A stretch of 64,000 nt of DNA from Histoplasma ohiense (GCA_017607445.1 JAEVHH010000001.1:5704001-5768000); one strand, 5' to 3'. Counted from the stretch's first letter, positions 23,558 to 35,647 are shown. Notes: generated by a model not told the origin, from the letters alone. Program-made: numbers and translations.

Positions 23558-26087
23558 GTTGTGCTGAAGAGGTTCTCGACAAACTAATAGCTTTCAAAGT
23601 AGCTTTGAGGGACGACAAGGTCTACCTAGAGCGGTCAATAGCAGTCAAGCGGGACTACTGTAACGCACAATGAGATGCGCGAGTTCCTTCAAACGTTGCT
23701 GTCTCCAAATTCGGCTTTTTGAGTTTGTTACATGAGATGTTTGGTTGGTCTGTGCTGGTGGATCGGATCACGTGGTTTTGCACCATCGCGTCCAAGCACC
23801 AAACACGGGACCGGGTTACGATAGTCAGTCAAATGAAACTACGCTGTATGCTGCACTTGATGTTTCTTAAGCCCTAACCCTCTCACTGGTTAATCCCCTC
23901 ATCCCAACCACCACCAAGAGTTGGTGAGGGGTACTCCGTAGTTAACCTTTAGTTAGTTAGAGGTGAGTGTTGAGAGTGGATCAACAAATTGTCTAACTAT
24001 GGGTGTATTTTAGATGAGGTGATAGTACCTTGGCAGAGCTGAATCCTCTGGGCCGTGCAACCGTAACCTGGGAACATCATCGCCGTGATTGATCTGGATG
24101 GACCTTTCTGCCTCATGGAATATCTTGCTCTGTGAGTACCTTCGCTTCTGGCTAATCGAGCTTTGTTGTGATAGTGATCGTTGATTGACAATATTCGGCT
24201 TGCGGCTTGCCTCCACAGGAGTCAAATTCCTTGGACGACCACTTATTTCACCTCGTTATGCAGATCCTTTAAATTAATACCAGACAAGCTCATCCGGGTA
24301 TTCACCAGCGTTGATAAGCCATTGTCACGATCAAGAATGGCATGTGGTTTGAGCACCGATTTGGCATATGGATGGTCATGTCAGTCAGCAGAAGCCGGCA
24401 GCTATCCATGGATGTAACTTCCAGCCAGCTTCGCACAACAGACTCTAGACGTTAGATCAAGCTTCTTCGGCTGTTTACCTGTTTGATACCTCGTCTTAAA
24501 CATGCCTTTCTAGCCTAGCGTCTACGGAGTATTGAGTATGACTATGCCTTCCCGAACTTCCTCCGCCCCAAATTTCGAGAGCAAGTTGCTGATCAGGTTC
24601 TCGTTGAACGTGGTAAGAAATGGAGAATCCTTCAACATTGTTTGAACTTGACAAGACGTACAGTACATACATAGAGTTTAGCTCCTTTTCTAAGAATCTT
24701 GCAATCCTTTGACCTTTGACAATGTAATTACTTCATTACTCGCATAGATGCAACTATATGCTAATCATTGAAAGTGACTTGAAGAATATCTAGTTGATAG
24801 ACTCTGCTAGTGATGAGCACTTTTGTCTGGGGCGGCGGGTGCTAGGTAGTTACCGTGGTTTGAATTTGTAATGTGATCCTAACTATGATGAAGGCTAATT
24901 TTCCAAAACCAAGTTCAACAAGGTGCCCATCGCTGATATGTTTCCGGCAACAAGGTAGGAAATGCTGACAATGCGATAATGCGCTAAATTTGAAGTTCGA
25001 AACACCGATCCGTTTGCAAACAAATGAAGCACGTTTCAGACCAAGCTAACATTAGGCGAATTGAAAAAGATGATAGAGTGAGTCGGTACTAGCAGTTATG
25101 CAAGGTTAAACGGATCATGAATCCTACACCCACAGATCAAATAGGGTTCCACGCCTCCAGCGCAGAGAGATATTGAATTGTGGAAATCCAACTCAATAGT
25201 TCCAAAAATACGAAATGCAGAACTATGCAAGCCAGTGCCTATTCAGCTAAGCGCAATCGAGTTGGCGCTTTTTATCTCCTGGCTGACTTCTATCGCTTGG
25301 CCCCTTGATTATTTCCATTTGGTCGATCGGCCAATCGAACTTTGGCGCGCTATAACATACGAAAGTGTGGCCCCATTGGTTCCTACAAGGTTAGAAGATC
25401 TCTTGTCCTGTGCTGAGGAAATTGCGTTCCTTTGCCCTGGGAATCTATGATTGGGCGCGACAACCTCCCGCGTGCGGACTAGTAGGGACAAGTCACTAGT
25501 TGTTCTGGTTTATACGACGGTGGTCCGAGCGCGTTTGTTGAGACTTTTATTCTATGCCTGCAGCTCTGGAATGAATTTTTTCATTGAACTAGAGTCCCGC
25601 GTCTCTCGCAGTATGGCGACTGTTTTTGATCGAAAGATGCAAATTCTTTCAGCCCACTAAAAAAATGTAAGCAGACGTATTGCTGTCTGCGAAGGGCCGA
25701 GCCGTTTATCTGCAATATCCCCGCCATGACATCCCACCCTGGAATATTATTTCGGCATGAACTTTCAAGAATCCCTGACTATTGGCTTCTGTCAGCGGTC
25801 AAATTATTTCCACCTTTTCAAGGTTGTGGTGGGCTTTCTTTTGTGACATTCCGCATGAAGGCTAGGTGAATGGAGCGATGCCCCTTATATTGGAAAGGCT
25901 CCCCAATTTCTCCTTATTTCCCTTGGCTCCTCCCAACCCATTCATTTTTATCTCACTCCTTTTTGCCTTCAACTAAAGGATATATCTATATCCCGTCGCT
26001 CGTTAAAGCACTTGTTGTCATTCATTATTTATTCACGTCGAAGCCAGAGGAAAACACTGGAAGTTATTTTCTTGATCACGCCCGACA
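23558..26087. other. Intergenic region, no supported gene
   Basis: About 2.5 kb between divergent genes. It contains ATCACGTGG at 23767-23775 (210 bp upstream of the RBM25-type ATG) and TACTCCGTA-type motifs at 23932-23940 and, inverted, 24523-24531. Short frames such as 25178-25450 show no recognisable protein. Confidence 0.5.
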
Positions 26088-26991
26088 ATGCGCACTCAAA
26101 TTTTTGCGGCTGCCGCATTACTTGCGAGCAGCGCTGCGGCCACCAACACATGGGCGCGCATCGACACTTCTCCTGCTGATAGCTTCCGCTTCCTGAGAGC
26201 CCGCCAAGGTGGAGAATCATTTAAGCCAGACCAAACTAAGGGTTCTGGCGAAACCTGCGAAGATGCTTTCGGCGCTGGCTACGTCCAATGTGGAACAACA
26301 GGCAAAGTTTGCTTCAATCCCAATATCGGGCAATCATGCTGCGATGGATGTATGTCGCCTCTCACTATAACGTATCGCGAGCGAGAATATCAGCTAACTT
26401 GATCCACCCAGATTCCTGCCCAAGCGGTTCTGGCTGCCTCACTAATGGCTACTGCTGCCCAGATGTATGTTTTTTCCTGACATTTCGACTCACTCGCATC
26501 TCAATCAATATACTAGGAGAATCATTCCCATAACAAGATTGGAACTAACCCGTTCCTTGTAGGACCTTGGGCCGAAAGCTTGTCTTGAGAAATTAGGCAT
26601 GAGCAACCTGCCCCCTTTTCTTCCCTCCGCCACTGCCATACCATCTGCGTCTACCCCCGCCAACAACCCCTCAGAGTCGCCGTCTGAGCCTCCTGCGGAG
26701 ACCGCTTCCGAGACCCCATCCGAGTATCCCATCACACCTTCGGCTACTCCCTCTGCGGCTCCCACTGCCGCTACTGTAACCCCGATCTACCCAACTGCCT
26801 CCCCATCTCGATCTGTCTGCACCGCAGCTAACACCGCATCTAACAACCAAATTTATCCAACGGGCACTCTCCCAGGTCAACCTTCATCGGTGAGTCCACC
26901 GGTGTACGGTCATGGGGCCATCTCAGCGGAGGTCGCCACTGGCGCCGTTGCTGTTCTCGGATTCCTCAGCTTCATTCAAAATCTGTTGTAA
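26088..26991 (+). CDS. Cys-rich, probably GPI-anchored cell-surface protein
   Basis: Three exons (26088-26349, 26412-26464, 26563-26991) give 247 residues. A signal peptide is clear (MRTQIFAAAALLASSAAA). Residues about 45-115 form a Cys-rich module: GETCEDAFGAGYVQC, KVCFNP, QSCCDGYSCPSGSGC, NGYCCPD, KACLEK. The next 100 residues are a Ser/Thr/Pro/Ala/Glu-rich stalk likely to be O-glycosylated. The protein ends with a hydrophobic segment, TGAVAVLGFLSFIQNLL, after a small-residue region (GAISAEVA), the layout of a GPI-anchor signal. It is therefore probably displayed on the plasma membrane or cell wall. I have seen similar Cys-module plus stalk proteins in Eurotiomycetes but know no proven function. 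The second exon is only 53 nt. Confidence 0.8.
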
Positions 26992-28149
26992 ACCATTTGG
27001 TATCACATAAGTACACGTCCCTTCTCTGTGCTCCTCCACCCAGGACTACGCGTTCTGCATATAGTAGGATTCTCATCAGCAAACTTGCTTGTGATGTTTG
27101 CTTTGAATATGCCCCGAGGAAATCCCCCATCTGGAATATATCATGGCTCTTATATATGGAGATTCCCCGGGATATCAATTCTGTCCTGGCCTTTTCTGGT
27201 GCGTGCGCGTGCATATTCTTGGCCGCCATGGATTTGTACTTTGTCTGATTCCCGGTTTACATTCTTTTTTTTTTCAACGAAATAAATCTCGCTGCGGGCT
27301 CAGCAATTGGCGGATGTGCTATTGTATTTTAGATACTCTCTGAATCTGAATAACTATGTTTAGAGCACGCAGCAGCACTCCAATAACACTCTAGCCAAAA
27401 AAAAAAAAAGTCGGAATGTTTCCCGTAGTCCAAACTAATGATGAATTCGATTAAAACGCCATGAAAAAGTTCTCCACATATCATCCATACCATATCACCG
27501 CCTCCATCGAATCAAAGTCAAGTACACTTCCATTTCGCGGAACAGAGTGGGGTGGGGGAGATTTATTATTGAGAGCTGATCCGCACAGGCCGGAAGGGAA
27601 GGGAAAGAGAATCTGTCCTACGCAAACAGTTGCATCATCTTCTTCATCGACGGGGTTTTGCCCTGCCACGGCCCGGCCGGCCCATCTTCCCCCAGCGGCT
27701 TTTTAAATTGAATTGGAATCTCATTTTCGATGATCGTAACACTTTCATCGGCCTTTCTCATCCATATCCGACCTGGTGATTAACGGGGGGCTGTTGTACT
27801 GTACATAAGCCCCAACTGTTAATATAACTAGTTACCACGTCCGCCGAAGACTAATAATAAGTTGTCACTCTAGATCGGAGTCTAGAAGGTGCTAGCTAGA
27901 GTGCAATTTGCTTATTGATGTTTCTTTATATCGTTAAAAAAGTTGATCGACACGAATCGACTTGCCTGCTATCTGGGGACTATGAGAGAGGGTCAGAAGA
28001 AACTCGAAACGGCCACTTATTTATATCGCTCGAAAGCAAACCTATAAGTTACTGGCTCATTACTCTGAACCTGCAGAGAATGTTTTGAGACAAAAAAATG
28101 AAAATGAAATCTAAATGCCCCCTTCAAAAGGAGAGAACGGTAAGAACCG
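26992..28149. other. Intergenic region, no supported gene
   Basis: Follows the surface-protein gene. Short frames here are not protein-like. AT-rich sequence and a short A run (27399-27411) occur. Confidence 0.5.
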
Positions 28150-28365
28150 GATGCTTCAGGTGGCCTCGAAATAAACGAACCAGCTACGGGTACAGAGAAG
28201 GGGTTGCACAATCGCCTCACAAACGACGGCAGCAACAAAGAGCCATCCGCCAGCAACATCGAAGTTGTCCCGGACAGCGCACAATAGGAAGTCTCCTACA
28301 ACCACCCAGACAACGCGCACAAGGGAGCCCACGTAGATCGCAAGGTGCCTCAAGCAATGTCGAGA
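28150..28365 (+). pseudogene. Possible coding remnant interrupted by stop codons
   Basis: One plus-strand frame starting at 28150 reads like hydrophilic, disordered fungal protein (GLEINEPATGTEK, then SASNIEVVPDSAQ). It hits TAG and continues in the same frame with EVSYNHPDNAHKGAHVDRK before a second TAG. No start codon and no convincing splice sites link it to anything. It could be a decayed gene or a chance frame; confidence is low. Confidence 0.2.
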
Positions 28366-28406
28366 TAGCCAACAGACCAGCCACATACCGCAAGTTCCAA
28401 GTCTGA

Positions 28407-29091
28407 AAGTCCAGCGCACTCGGCTTGATCCTGCCGCTCAACCTTCAACTCACGATCTACAATGTAACCAACGGCGCCCACTTCCCTTCCTTCGTCATGA
28501 CGGATATGCATTGGGTAGATGTCTTACCCGTGCTCCCGCCACTATTTAGCATTTATCCAGTATCGAGCGCTTGCGTCCCAGAGCCTGTGAAGGGATATTG
28601 GGGGCCGGACTGTGAATTTCTGCCCGAGGGGGTGGCAGGGTTTCACTAGTATGAAGGCTCATCTTGATGTTGTAGAAAATGGAGACGTAAGACTCCCATC
28701 GAGGAGGTGGAGAATCACCAGCAGTGGGTGGAGCAGACAATATAAGATGAGGGAAGCGATACCGGTTGAGCCCGTAGTACCAGGTTCTTCCACCACCACC
28801 ACCAACCCCTCCGCAATGGAGTTTGTATGGAAAGGGTCCATGGGAATCCTTGATCTTTTGGACGATACGGCACAGAGGTGTATGGGGAATCTGAAACTAG
28901 AGATGCGAGACAGCAACACGATCTTGGCTACGTGGAAGCAACGAGGGGACGACCGTATCATGGGGTCGTTTACAATATTTGAGGTCGCAAAAGACCTGAC
29001 TCCTTTTGAGGTTATTGTTGGCTCGGGTATTGATGTTGTGATGGCAGAACGGGTCTCCGGAGTTACTTTCTTCGGTGGAATTGGGAAATAG
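28407..29091 (+). pseudogene. Frameshifted unknown gene (likely pseudogene or assembly error)
   Basis: Two overlapping plus-strand frames look coding and appear to belong to one protein. The first (28407-28649) includes LTIYNVTNGAHFPSFVMTD and ends WGPDCEFLPEGVAGF. The second (28612-29091) continues TSMKAHLDVVENGD, SGWSRQYKMREAIP, MEFVWKGSMGI, NTILATWKQRGDDRIMGSFTIF and ends AERVSGVTFFGGIGK. The switch is at about 28640-28646, consistent with one extra base. The first part has no ATG before its conserved-looking sequence (in-frame TGA at 28404). The C-terminal half reminds me of uncharacterised fungal proteins ending ERVSG-GGxGK, but I cannot name a function. The break could be real decay, a sequencing error, or a missed intron; I describe the two pieces only. 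Confidence 0.45.
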
Positions 29092-30538
29092 TTGTATCAT
29101 CGAGTTTTCTATTCCTTCGCTTGAACTGGAAGCACCTTGTTTTGGTAAAATGGCCTGTCATCCTCGCGACAATCCCAAACCGTTGACAGAAACCTTCCAC
29201 CCCGTATAATGTTTCCAGACTGCCTGTAGAATTCCGTTCCTATTTTGCGCCACTGACTCACCAAGTCTGGTCACCAAAATCATCGATTGAGAGAAATATG
29301 TGGACACTGACGCCTGATTTGCAGATCAGCGAGGAAGAGAGAAGAATATAGATGGCCTCAGGATTTAAGGCGACGCTGGGTGAAGCCCCTCACTGTCTAT
29401 CGAGGCATATACATGGATAGATAATCCTTGTCCCCACAAATGCTACCATCTTTGGTATTGGGTATATGGAGTAGATATTCTTCACTTAGAAATCCCGAAA
29501 TGAGACCTCTTGTTGGTCCCCTCCTTCTCATAGTGACAGGTCAAAATTGCTTGCAAGTAGATGTGGGGCTCATTTTATTTTGCCTCAACAATGAGACGGA
29601 CTTAACGGCAAGGATGTGAAAGCACACTGATGATTCAATGCACCACGCATGCATACAGACTGAAATATTAGCCCCCGGATAAGAAACAGTGGGACATTTC
29701 TCACAATAATCAAGTGGATTTCTCTTGACAGCCTCCCCAGTGGGCCAATCTCCATACATGCTCTGGACAGTGACCTGAGATATTTACCCGGAAAGGCAGG
29801 CCCGCAAAGGGAATTCTGAGGGAACTCTGGCGCCCTTCTTGCGATTTTATCCTGGGTGAGAGAAATTTTCATTTTCTTTCGCCTTGGTAACTTCAAGACA
29901 AAAGCGTATTCATGTTGTCTGAGGATCGCCAGTAAGACAATTCGCTGAGCCTTGGAAGTCTTTCTGTTATAACACGGTGAAGATTCAAAACATCAGCTGT
30001 AGCTCCTAGTGTATCAAGAGTCGAATGGAAGTGGGCAGCATGTTTGTTAATCATCCTGCATCAGCGATTACGCTAATCAAGATTTCCTTCCTGGGCGCGA
30101 AGGATCACCGCGGAACACCCGGCTCAGAGCCCAATTGCCCATGCCAACAGCACGCGGCGTAGGAATCCGTATCTATTTAAGCAGACATTGTTGCCGTTGG
30201 TGGTGAGGAAGGGAGGAGAGACGCAAGTATTGCAACTAGTGGTTGTTGTGCAGGAGCTTGACGGAACCACAAACAACCCCGCCATCATTGCATCATTTGT
30301 CACCCGTCCCACCGTAGCAGTATCAGAGCCGCCGCTGCCCCACCAGAACTTTTTCTTCCTCAACCTGTTGACAACACTTATACCCAGCGCAGAGATTGAG
30401 CGGATTCTCCCTCATTTTCATTTCCGTCTTTGCGCACTTCAATTGCTGGAGGCAGTTCAGTTTCTGCATCTCCATCCTGACCCGCACCCCGCCAACACGT
30501 TACCTCTGTAACAACACTCACCTACAAAACATTCAGCA
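29092..30538. promoter_or_regulatory. Upstream region of the glucose-6-phosphate isomerase gene
   Basis: About 1.4 kb without a supported gene, ending at the phosphoglucose isomerase start. The last 200 bp are pyrimidine-rich with short CT runs (for example around 30348-30440), common near start sites of strongly expressed fungal genes. No TATA box is obvious. Confidence 0.4.
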
Positions 30539-32284
30539 ATGACGAGCTTTTCAGAGGCAAGCAATCTCAATGCGTGGAAAGCTCTTCAGGAGCATTACAC
30601 TACCACAGGCCGCAATATTGCTCTAAAGGACCTCTTCCAGAAGAATCCCGACCGCTTCCAGAAGTTCTCCTTCTCCTTCAATAACACCGCGGACAAATCC
30701 GAGATTCTCTTCGATTTCTCCAAAAATCTTGTCACAGATGAGTCCCTCGCCCTACTGATAAACCTTGCCAAAGAGGCTAGCGTGGAAAAGCTTCGTGACC
30801 AGATGTTCAATGGCGAGCCCATTAATTTCACGGAGAATCGGGCAGTGTACCACGTTGCCCTGCGCAATGTGGCCAACGAACCCATGCAGGTCAATGGGAA
30901 GAGCGTCGTGGAAGAAGTCAATTCCGTCCTGGACCATATGAAAGAGTTCTCTGAGCAGGTGAGAAGCGGCAAATGGACTGGGTATACCGGAAAGAAGATC
31001 AAGACCATCATCAATATTGGGATTGGGGGGTCGGATCTGTAAGTGCCAAAATACGGGTTTAATTGCAATCCTGTGAAAATCCCCTGCATTTAAAAGTCAC
31101 ACATATTCTGACTCTGCTATAGAGGTCCTGTCATGGTAACGGAGGCGTTGAAGCCCTATGCTGATCGGGATCTGACAGTCCATTTTGTTTCAAACATTGA
31201 TGGCACTCATGCCGCTGAAGCCTTGAGGAACTCCGACCCAGAGACTACTCTCTTCCTAATCGCTTCAAAGACATTCACCACAGCGGAAACAATCACCAAT
31301 GCCAACACCGCCAAGAATTGGTTCCTGAAAACCGCAAAGGATCCTGGTCACATTGCGAAACATTTCGTGGCACTCTCCACGAACGAACCGGAAGTCACAA
31401 AATTTGGCATCGATAAGAAGAACATGTTCGGCTTCGAATCATGGGTTGGAGGCCGATATTCCGTTTGGAGTGCAATTGGCCTGTCAATCGCTCTCTACAT
31501 CGGTTTCGATAACTTCCACGAGTTTCTCGCAGGCGCTTATGCCATGGATAAACATTTCCGGGAAACCCCCCTCGAGAAGAATATACCTGTTATCGGAGGA
31601 CTGCTGAGTGTCTGGTACAGTGACTTTTTCGGGTCCCAAACCCACCTGGTTTCCCCGTTTGATCAATACCTGCATCGCTTCCCCGCCTACCTTCAACAAC
31701 TTTCCATGGAGAGCAATGGCAAAGCCATCACCCGCAGCGGAGATTATGTCAAATACACCACGGGGGCCATCCTATTTGGCGAACCTGCCACCAACGCGCA
31801 ACACAGCTTCTACCAGCTCCTTCACCAGGGCACGAAGCTCATTCCCACAGACTTTATCCTTGCAGCGCAATCGCATAACCCCGTCGAGGCCGGCAAGCAC
31901 CAGACCATGCTTGCATCTAATTTCCTCGCCCAAGCCGAAGCTCTAATGGTAGGCAAAACACCCGAAGAAGTCAAGGCAGAAGGCGCCGCAGAGAACCTCG
32001 TCCCACACAAGACGTTCCTAGGAAACAGGCCAACGACTTCCATCCTCGCGCAGAAGATCACGCCTGGTACTCTCGGTGCGCTCATTGCTTATTACGAACA
32101 TGTCACTTTCACCGAGGGTGCAGTGTGGAACATCAACTCGTTTGACCAGTGGGGCGTGGAACTTGGGAAGGTTCTGGCAAAAAATATTCAGAAGGAGCTG
32201 GAGACTCCCGGCGCTGGAGCTAATCATGATGGTTCGACTAGCGGATTGATCGCTGCGTACAAGAAGAAGGCCTCGCTTCTGTAG
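30539..32284 (+). CDS. PGI1: Glucose-6-phosphate isomerase
   Basis: Two exons (30539-31038 and 31123-32284) give 553 residues, the usual length for eukaryotic enzymes. It interconverts glucose-6-phosphate and fructose-6-phosphate in the cytosol for glycolysis, gluconeogenesis and cell-wall precursor supply. Visible signatures include [20 protein letters not shown] (formed across the intron, CT|A), FVSNIDGTHAAEAL, the SKTFTTAET sugar-phosphate loop, WVGGRYSVWSAIGLSIAL (family signature 1), QQLSMESNGK with the catalytic Glu, and ATNAQHSFYQLLHQGT with the catalytic His. The second family signature area, FDQWGVELGKVLAKNI, holds the catalytic Lys. The intron lies right inside the GGSDLGP motif. 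The model is complete and intact. Confidence 0.97.
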
Positions 32285-32785
32285 ATGAGACGGCGCGGCG
32301 TGGTGGTATCCATGGAGCAAATGGAATATATACCGATGTGAGGTCTGGGATAGATTCAAAAACCGAGGCATTATTGGCAATTTGACACATGGGAAGTTAT
32401 TCTTTGATGGCGGAGAGAACGATCGCGACGTGGAAAATGTTCATCTCACCAGTTATTTTGACATTCCATGTATCCTTTTAACCACAGCGTGGATGGAGGT
32501 TCAAAGCTCTATTGCGCCTATAACTTAGTTGACGTTAGTAGTAAATGGTAATAAATATAAAACCCAAAATAATAAAGCATATATATACATACCCCTATCC
32601 CACCATCCCTCTCGAAGATCCGCGGTTGGGTGTCAAAACGATCCAAGACCCGTGTGCATTTACAGCCAATCAAATGGGATAGCTGCGCTTCCTGGCCATA
32701 GTCTGGCCCAGCGCCGTGGTTGACACAGTTGCATTATTCTCCATAATAAAGCCCGCTCTCCAACCTTATCCCGCAAGTGTCTATA
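32285..32785. other. Spacer between two tandem plus-strand genes
   Basis: Carries the PGI1 3' end and the short promoter of the next gene. AT-rich; no other gene is seen. Confidence 0.55.
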
Positions 32786-34364
32786 ATGTCGTCGCAGCCG
32801 CCAGGAATTTCCTCCCTTTGCCGAAAATGTATCCTTCCTCTGTTCCTGGTGAACAATGTGCTTGGAAACAGCGGCGGGTTAGCGGCGGCGGAATCAAGCT
32901 CAGGCTATGCGCATGGTCAGATTGTGCCAATTAGTTGTTTGAACAGGGACATGTAAGTTTCTTTTCTTTCACCCATTTACCAAATCGGTACGGGTTGGTC
33001 TAGCTATGTTAGGACTGCTTTTGCTAATGGTTGTTGGTCATGTAGAGAAACAGGAGAACATGTATGTGTCGAGAGAAATCCACCCAGACAGATGAAGAGT
33101 ACATTTTTCCGGCCAGAATGATTTTCAGGGATCAAATTGATATAATATAACTACATATATACCTTTAGGCTGACGCACTCGCGAAACAACCTTCTAGACC
33201 ACCGACTCAACCGGAAAACTCCAATACATCCCCTTCCCAACCTGCAACGAGACATCCGCCCCGCTCTCTTTCCGCTACGGCATCTCCGAAACAATAACCT
33301 GCACCATTCTCTCTCTCCCCGACCCTCTCTATCATCTGCTTGAATACTACGTCCACGCCGACGTTCCATTAACATGTCGCGTACCTACTTTCCCGCTCGT
33401 TGCCTCCTCTGCACCTGGAGGCACCACCAAATCTCCAGACCGCAAGCCGCGCAACGACAAAACTGGAAGTGAAGGCGGCAACGGTAGCGAGGAGGAAATT
33501 TCCAGGAATAATGGCCTATCGTCATCCGCTTCGCAGCCGCCCTTTACGCCCTTGACAATTGCGCTGCAGGGGACCCTGCAACTATCCCACCTACACATCT
33601 GGACGGACATGAATGTGCTCATGCACCAGTCTGCGCGGTTATCTACCGTGGGCTCTGGCTCTAGTTCAAAGAAGTCGAAGAAGTCAAAGAAGGGCAAAAC
33701 GAAGGGGGAGGGGAAGAAAAGAGATCGTGAGCATAATAAGGAGATGGACGCAATCTTGATGTCCCCGCGGGGACAGATTGTGGCCGGATCAGCATACTCA
33801 ATGCCGATGGTTGTGGACGCTACCACTGCGGATGACTACGATGTGGAGGATTGGGATGCATATGACAAGCAGCGGAGGAAGGAGAGAGACATGTTGATGG
33901 AACCCTGGGCGGCAGAGGGGGGAACGAAGGTCATTCGTGGCGAGCCGCTTGTGTTCACGTTCCGTGTTGGATGGGTTTCTAGCGGTGATGTACTCGGGCT
34001 GGTCCATGCGGAAGAGTCGCTGTCGAAGTCGACGGCGCTGATGGCTGCTGGTGGTGGGTTGCTTATGCGGTTGGTGTCTATTTGCTTTTGGGTTGGAGTT
34101 GGACTCGGTTTGGCTGTAGTTGTGGAGAGGGTGAGGTATAGAAGGGGTATAGTGAGTGTGTATAAAGGGGACGGGATTTTGGGTCATACGCCCTTTTTTG
34201 GTCGGTTTAGTCCAGATGTCGGAGGGAATGGAGGGGTGAGGTTCGGGGGTAATAGGGGGAAGACGAATGGGTATGGATTGGGGTTGAATGGATATGGCCA
34301 TGGGAATGGGAATGGAGGGGGATATGGAGGGTATGGAGGGTACACTACGGGGAAAAAGGACTGA
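32786..34364 (+). CDS. Uncharacterised membrane protein with Cys-containing lumenal domain
   Basis: Three exons (32786-32952, 33046-33061 of only 16 nt, 33198-34364) give 449 residues. Splicing joins ISCLNRDI, ETGEH and TTDSTGKLQYIPFPTCNETSAPLSFRYG. An N-terminal hydrophobic stretch (CILPLFLVNNVLG) may be a signal sequence or anchor. About residues 48-130 form a predicted lumenal or extracellular domain with four cysteines (SCLNR, PTCNE, ITCTI, LTCRV). A basic Ser/Lys-rich linker follows (SSKKSKKSKKGKTK). One transmembrane helix, LLMRLVSICFWVGVGLGLAVVV, lies near residue 350-372, and the tail is rich in Gly, Asn and Tyr (GYGHGNGNGGGYGGYGGY). I do not recognise a named family. It looks like a secretory-pathway or plasma-membrane protein conserved among related fungi. 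Confidence 0.75.
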
Positions 34365-34879
34365 AATCGATTGTGTTTTATTACTTCTCTTTTCGCTCTA
34401 AATTTGTTCAATTTTCAGGGTTTCAGGCGTTAGATTTGTGATTGTGGTTTTGACATCGACATACAATAGACTTTGATCTTTTCAGCATTTGAATATGATG
34501 AATGACGAAGATATCCACCACAATTACAACTTGCATTTACAAGCCATCGGTAGTATATATCAACGAGGACGATTTAACTGGTACCCAAACTTATGTCAAG
34601 CACAACGCAAAGTCTCATATACACCATGGAATGAAACAAGGGAAATGCAGTTGAATGTTCAAAAAATGATAGTAGTACATGAGAGAAAGTATGCCTATAC
34701 ACGCCTATCTAAGATGCCTCCGATCCGATCCTATCGTATCCTAGCCTCTATAAAACACACAGCAAACCCATGTATCCAAAGAACGGAAGGGGGAAAGGCC
34801 ATCGGCTTTTTTTCCATCGTTCACTGCCATAAAAAAATACTGCTTTGCCCATACCCCACCCCCCATACCCCCATACCCT
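34365..34879. other. Convergent spacer
   Basis: Holds the 3' ends of the membrane-protein gene and of the bS21m gene. C-rich near 34855-34880. No gene seen. Confidence 0.55.
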
Positions 34880-35647
34880 CTACCAGCCCTGCTTCCTCAA
34901 TTTCTCACATCTCCTAACCGTGTGCTGAAACGACATCTTAAACAACTTCTGCCACCTCTCCATCCTCAACTGTTTCTTTAATTGGCCCCTCCTAACATGA
35001 AACCGCTGCTTCATCATCATCGACTTGACCTTATTCCGCCTAACCCTGGTTTCCATCATCTGAAATGCCGTCGCTACATCAACGCCCGCTTTCGGGTCTA
35101 CTGTGACAGTACGTCCCAGTTCCGGACCCAGCCGCATGTTGACAGTGGGCACTCGAAACTTTTGCGACTGGCCCACTGCCTCGCGCACCTGTCTGTACAT
35201 GGCTGCATCTTGCGATGTGCGTGGTTGGAAAGGATTGTTGGCTTGTCGCGGCTGGTTAGAGCGCGGGATGAAGTTATTCAGTATATCGGTCACTTTGGCG
35301 AGGTTGTCGTCTTTGTTACTGGTGCTGGCGTTGCTGTTGCGGGGAGTCGGGCTTTTAGATGGTCCCTTCAATAAATCTCCTGGGGACCAAGGTTTGACTG
35401 GCTGGTTTTGTCGAAGGCGTGGTTGTGGTTGCAATTGTGATTGTTGCTGTGGAGAACCTGATTCGCCTTCTGGCCCTGGTTTGGAGGAAGGAGGAGGTTG
35501 CTCGGAAGAATTAAGGGGTGCTGAGGTGTTAATTGGTCTTGCGATGGCGGCAATTGATGCTGGAGAGCGGGATAGGGGGTATTGTCGGAGGATGGAGCGG
35601 CGAGAGGACGAGAGGAGATTTATGGACCGGACGATACGGACCTCCAT
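34880..35647 (-). CDS. mrp21: Mitochondrial small-subunit ribosomal protein bS21m
   Basis: Single exon, 255 residues. The N-terminal 45 residues (SINLLSSSRRSILRQYPLSR) have the basic, hydroxylated character of a mitochondrial targeting sequence. A Pro/Gln/Ser-rich low-complexity linker spans about residues 45-135. The C-terminal 90 residues match the bS21 family: GRTVTVDPKAGVDVATAFQM, RVRRNKVKSMMMKQRFHVRR, then ERWQKLFKMSFQHTVRRCEKLRKQGW at the end, the typical S21 arginine/lysine-rich helices with the RKQGW-like terminus. It belongs in the mitochondrial small ribosomal subunit. The gene is divergent from the Cdc25/rhodanese-like gene across a 333-bp promoter. Confidence 0.85.
   Translation of the reverse strand: MEVRIVRSINLLSSSRRSILRQYPLSRSPASIAAIARPINTSAPLNSSEQPPPSSKPGPEGESGSPQQQSQLQPQPRLRQNQPVKPWSPGDLLKGPSKSPTPRNSNASTSNKDDNLAKVTDILNNFIPRSNQPRQANNPFQPRTSQDAAMYRQVREAVGQSQKFRVPTVNMRLGPELGRTVTVDPKAGVDVATAFQMMETRVRRNKVKSMMMKQRFHVRRGQLKKQLRMERWQKLFKMSFQHTVRRCEKLRKQGW

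Noticed and set aside
28098..28406. 102-codon plus-strand frame starting MKMKSKCPLQ
   Set aside because: Arg/Gln-rich shadow; another frame of the same strand reads more protein-like, and neither shows homology I recognise.
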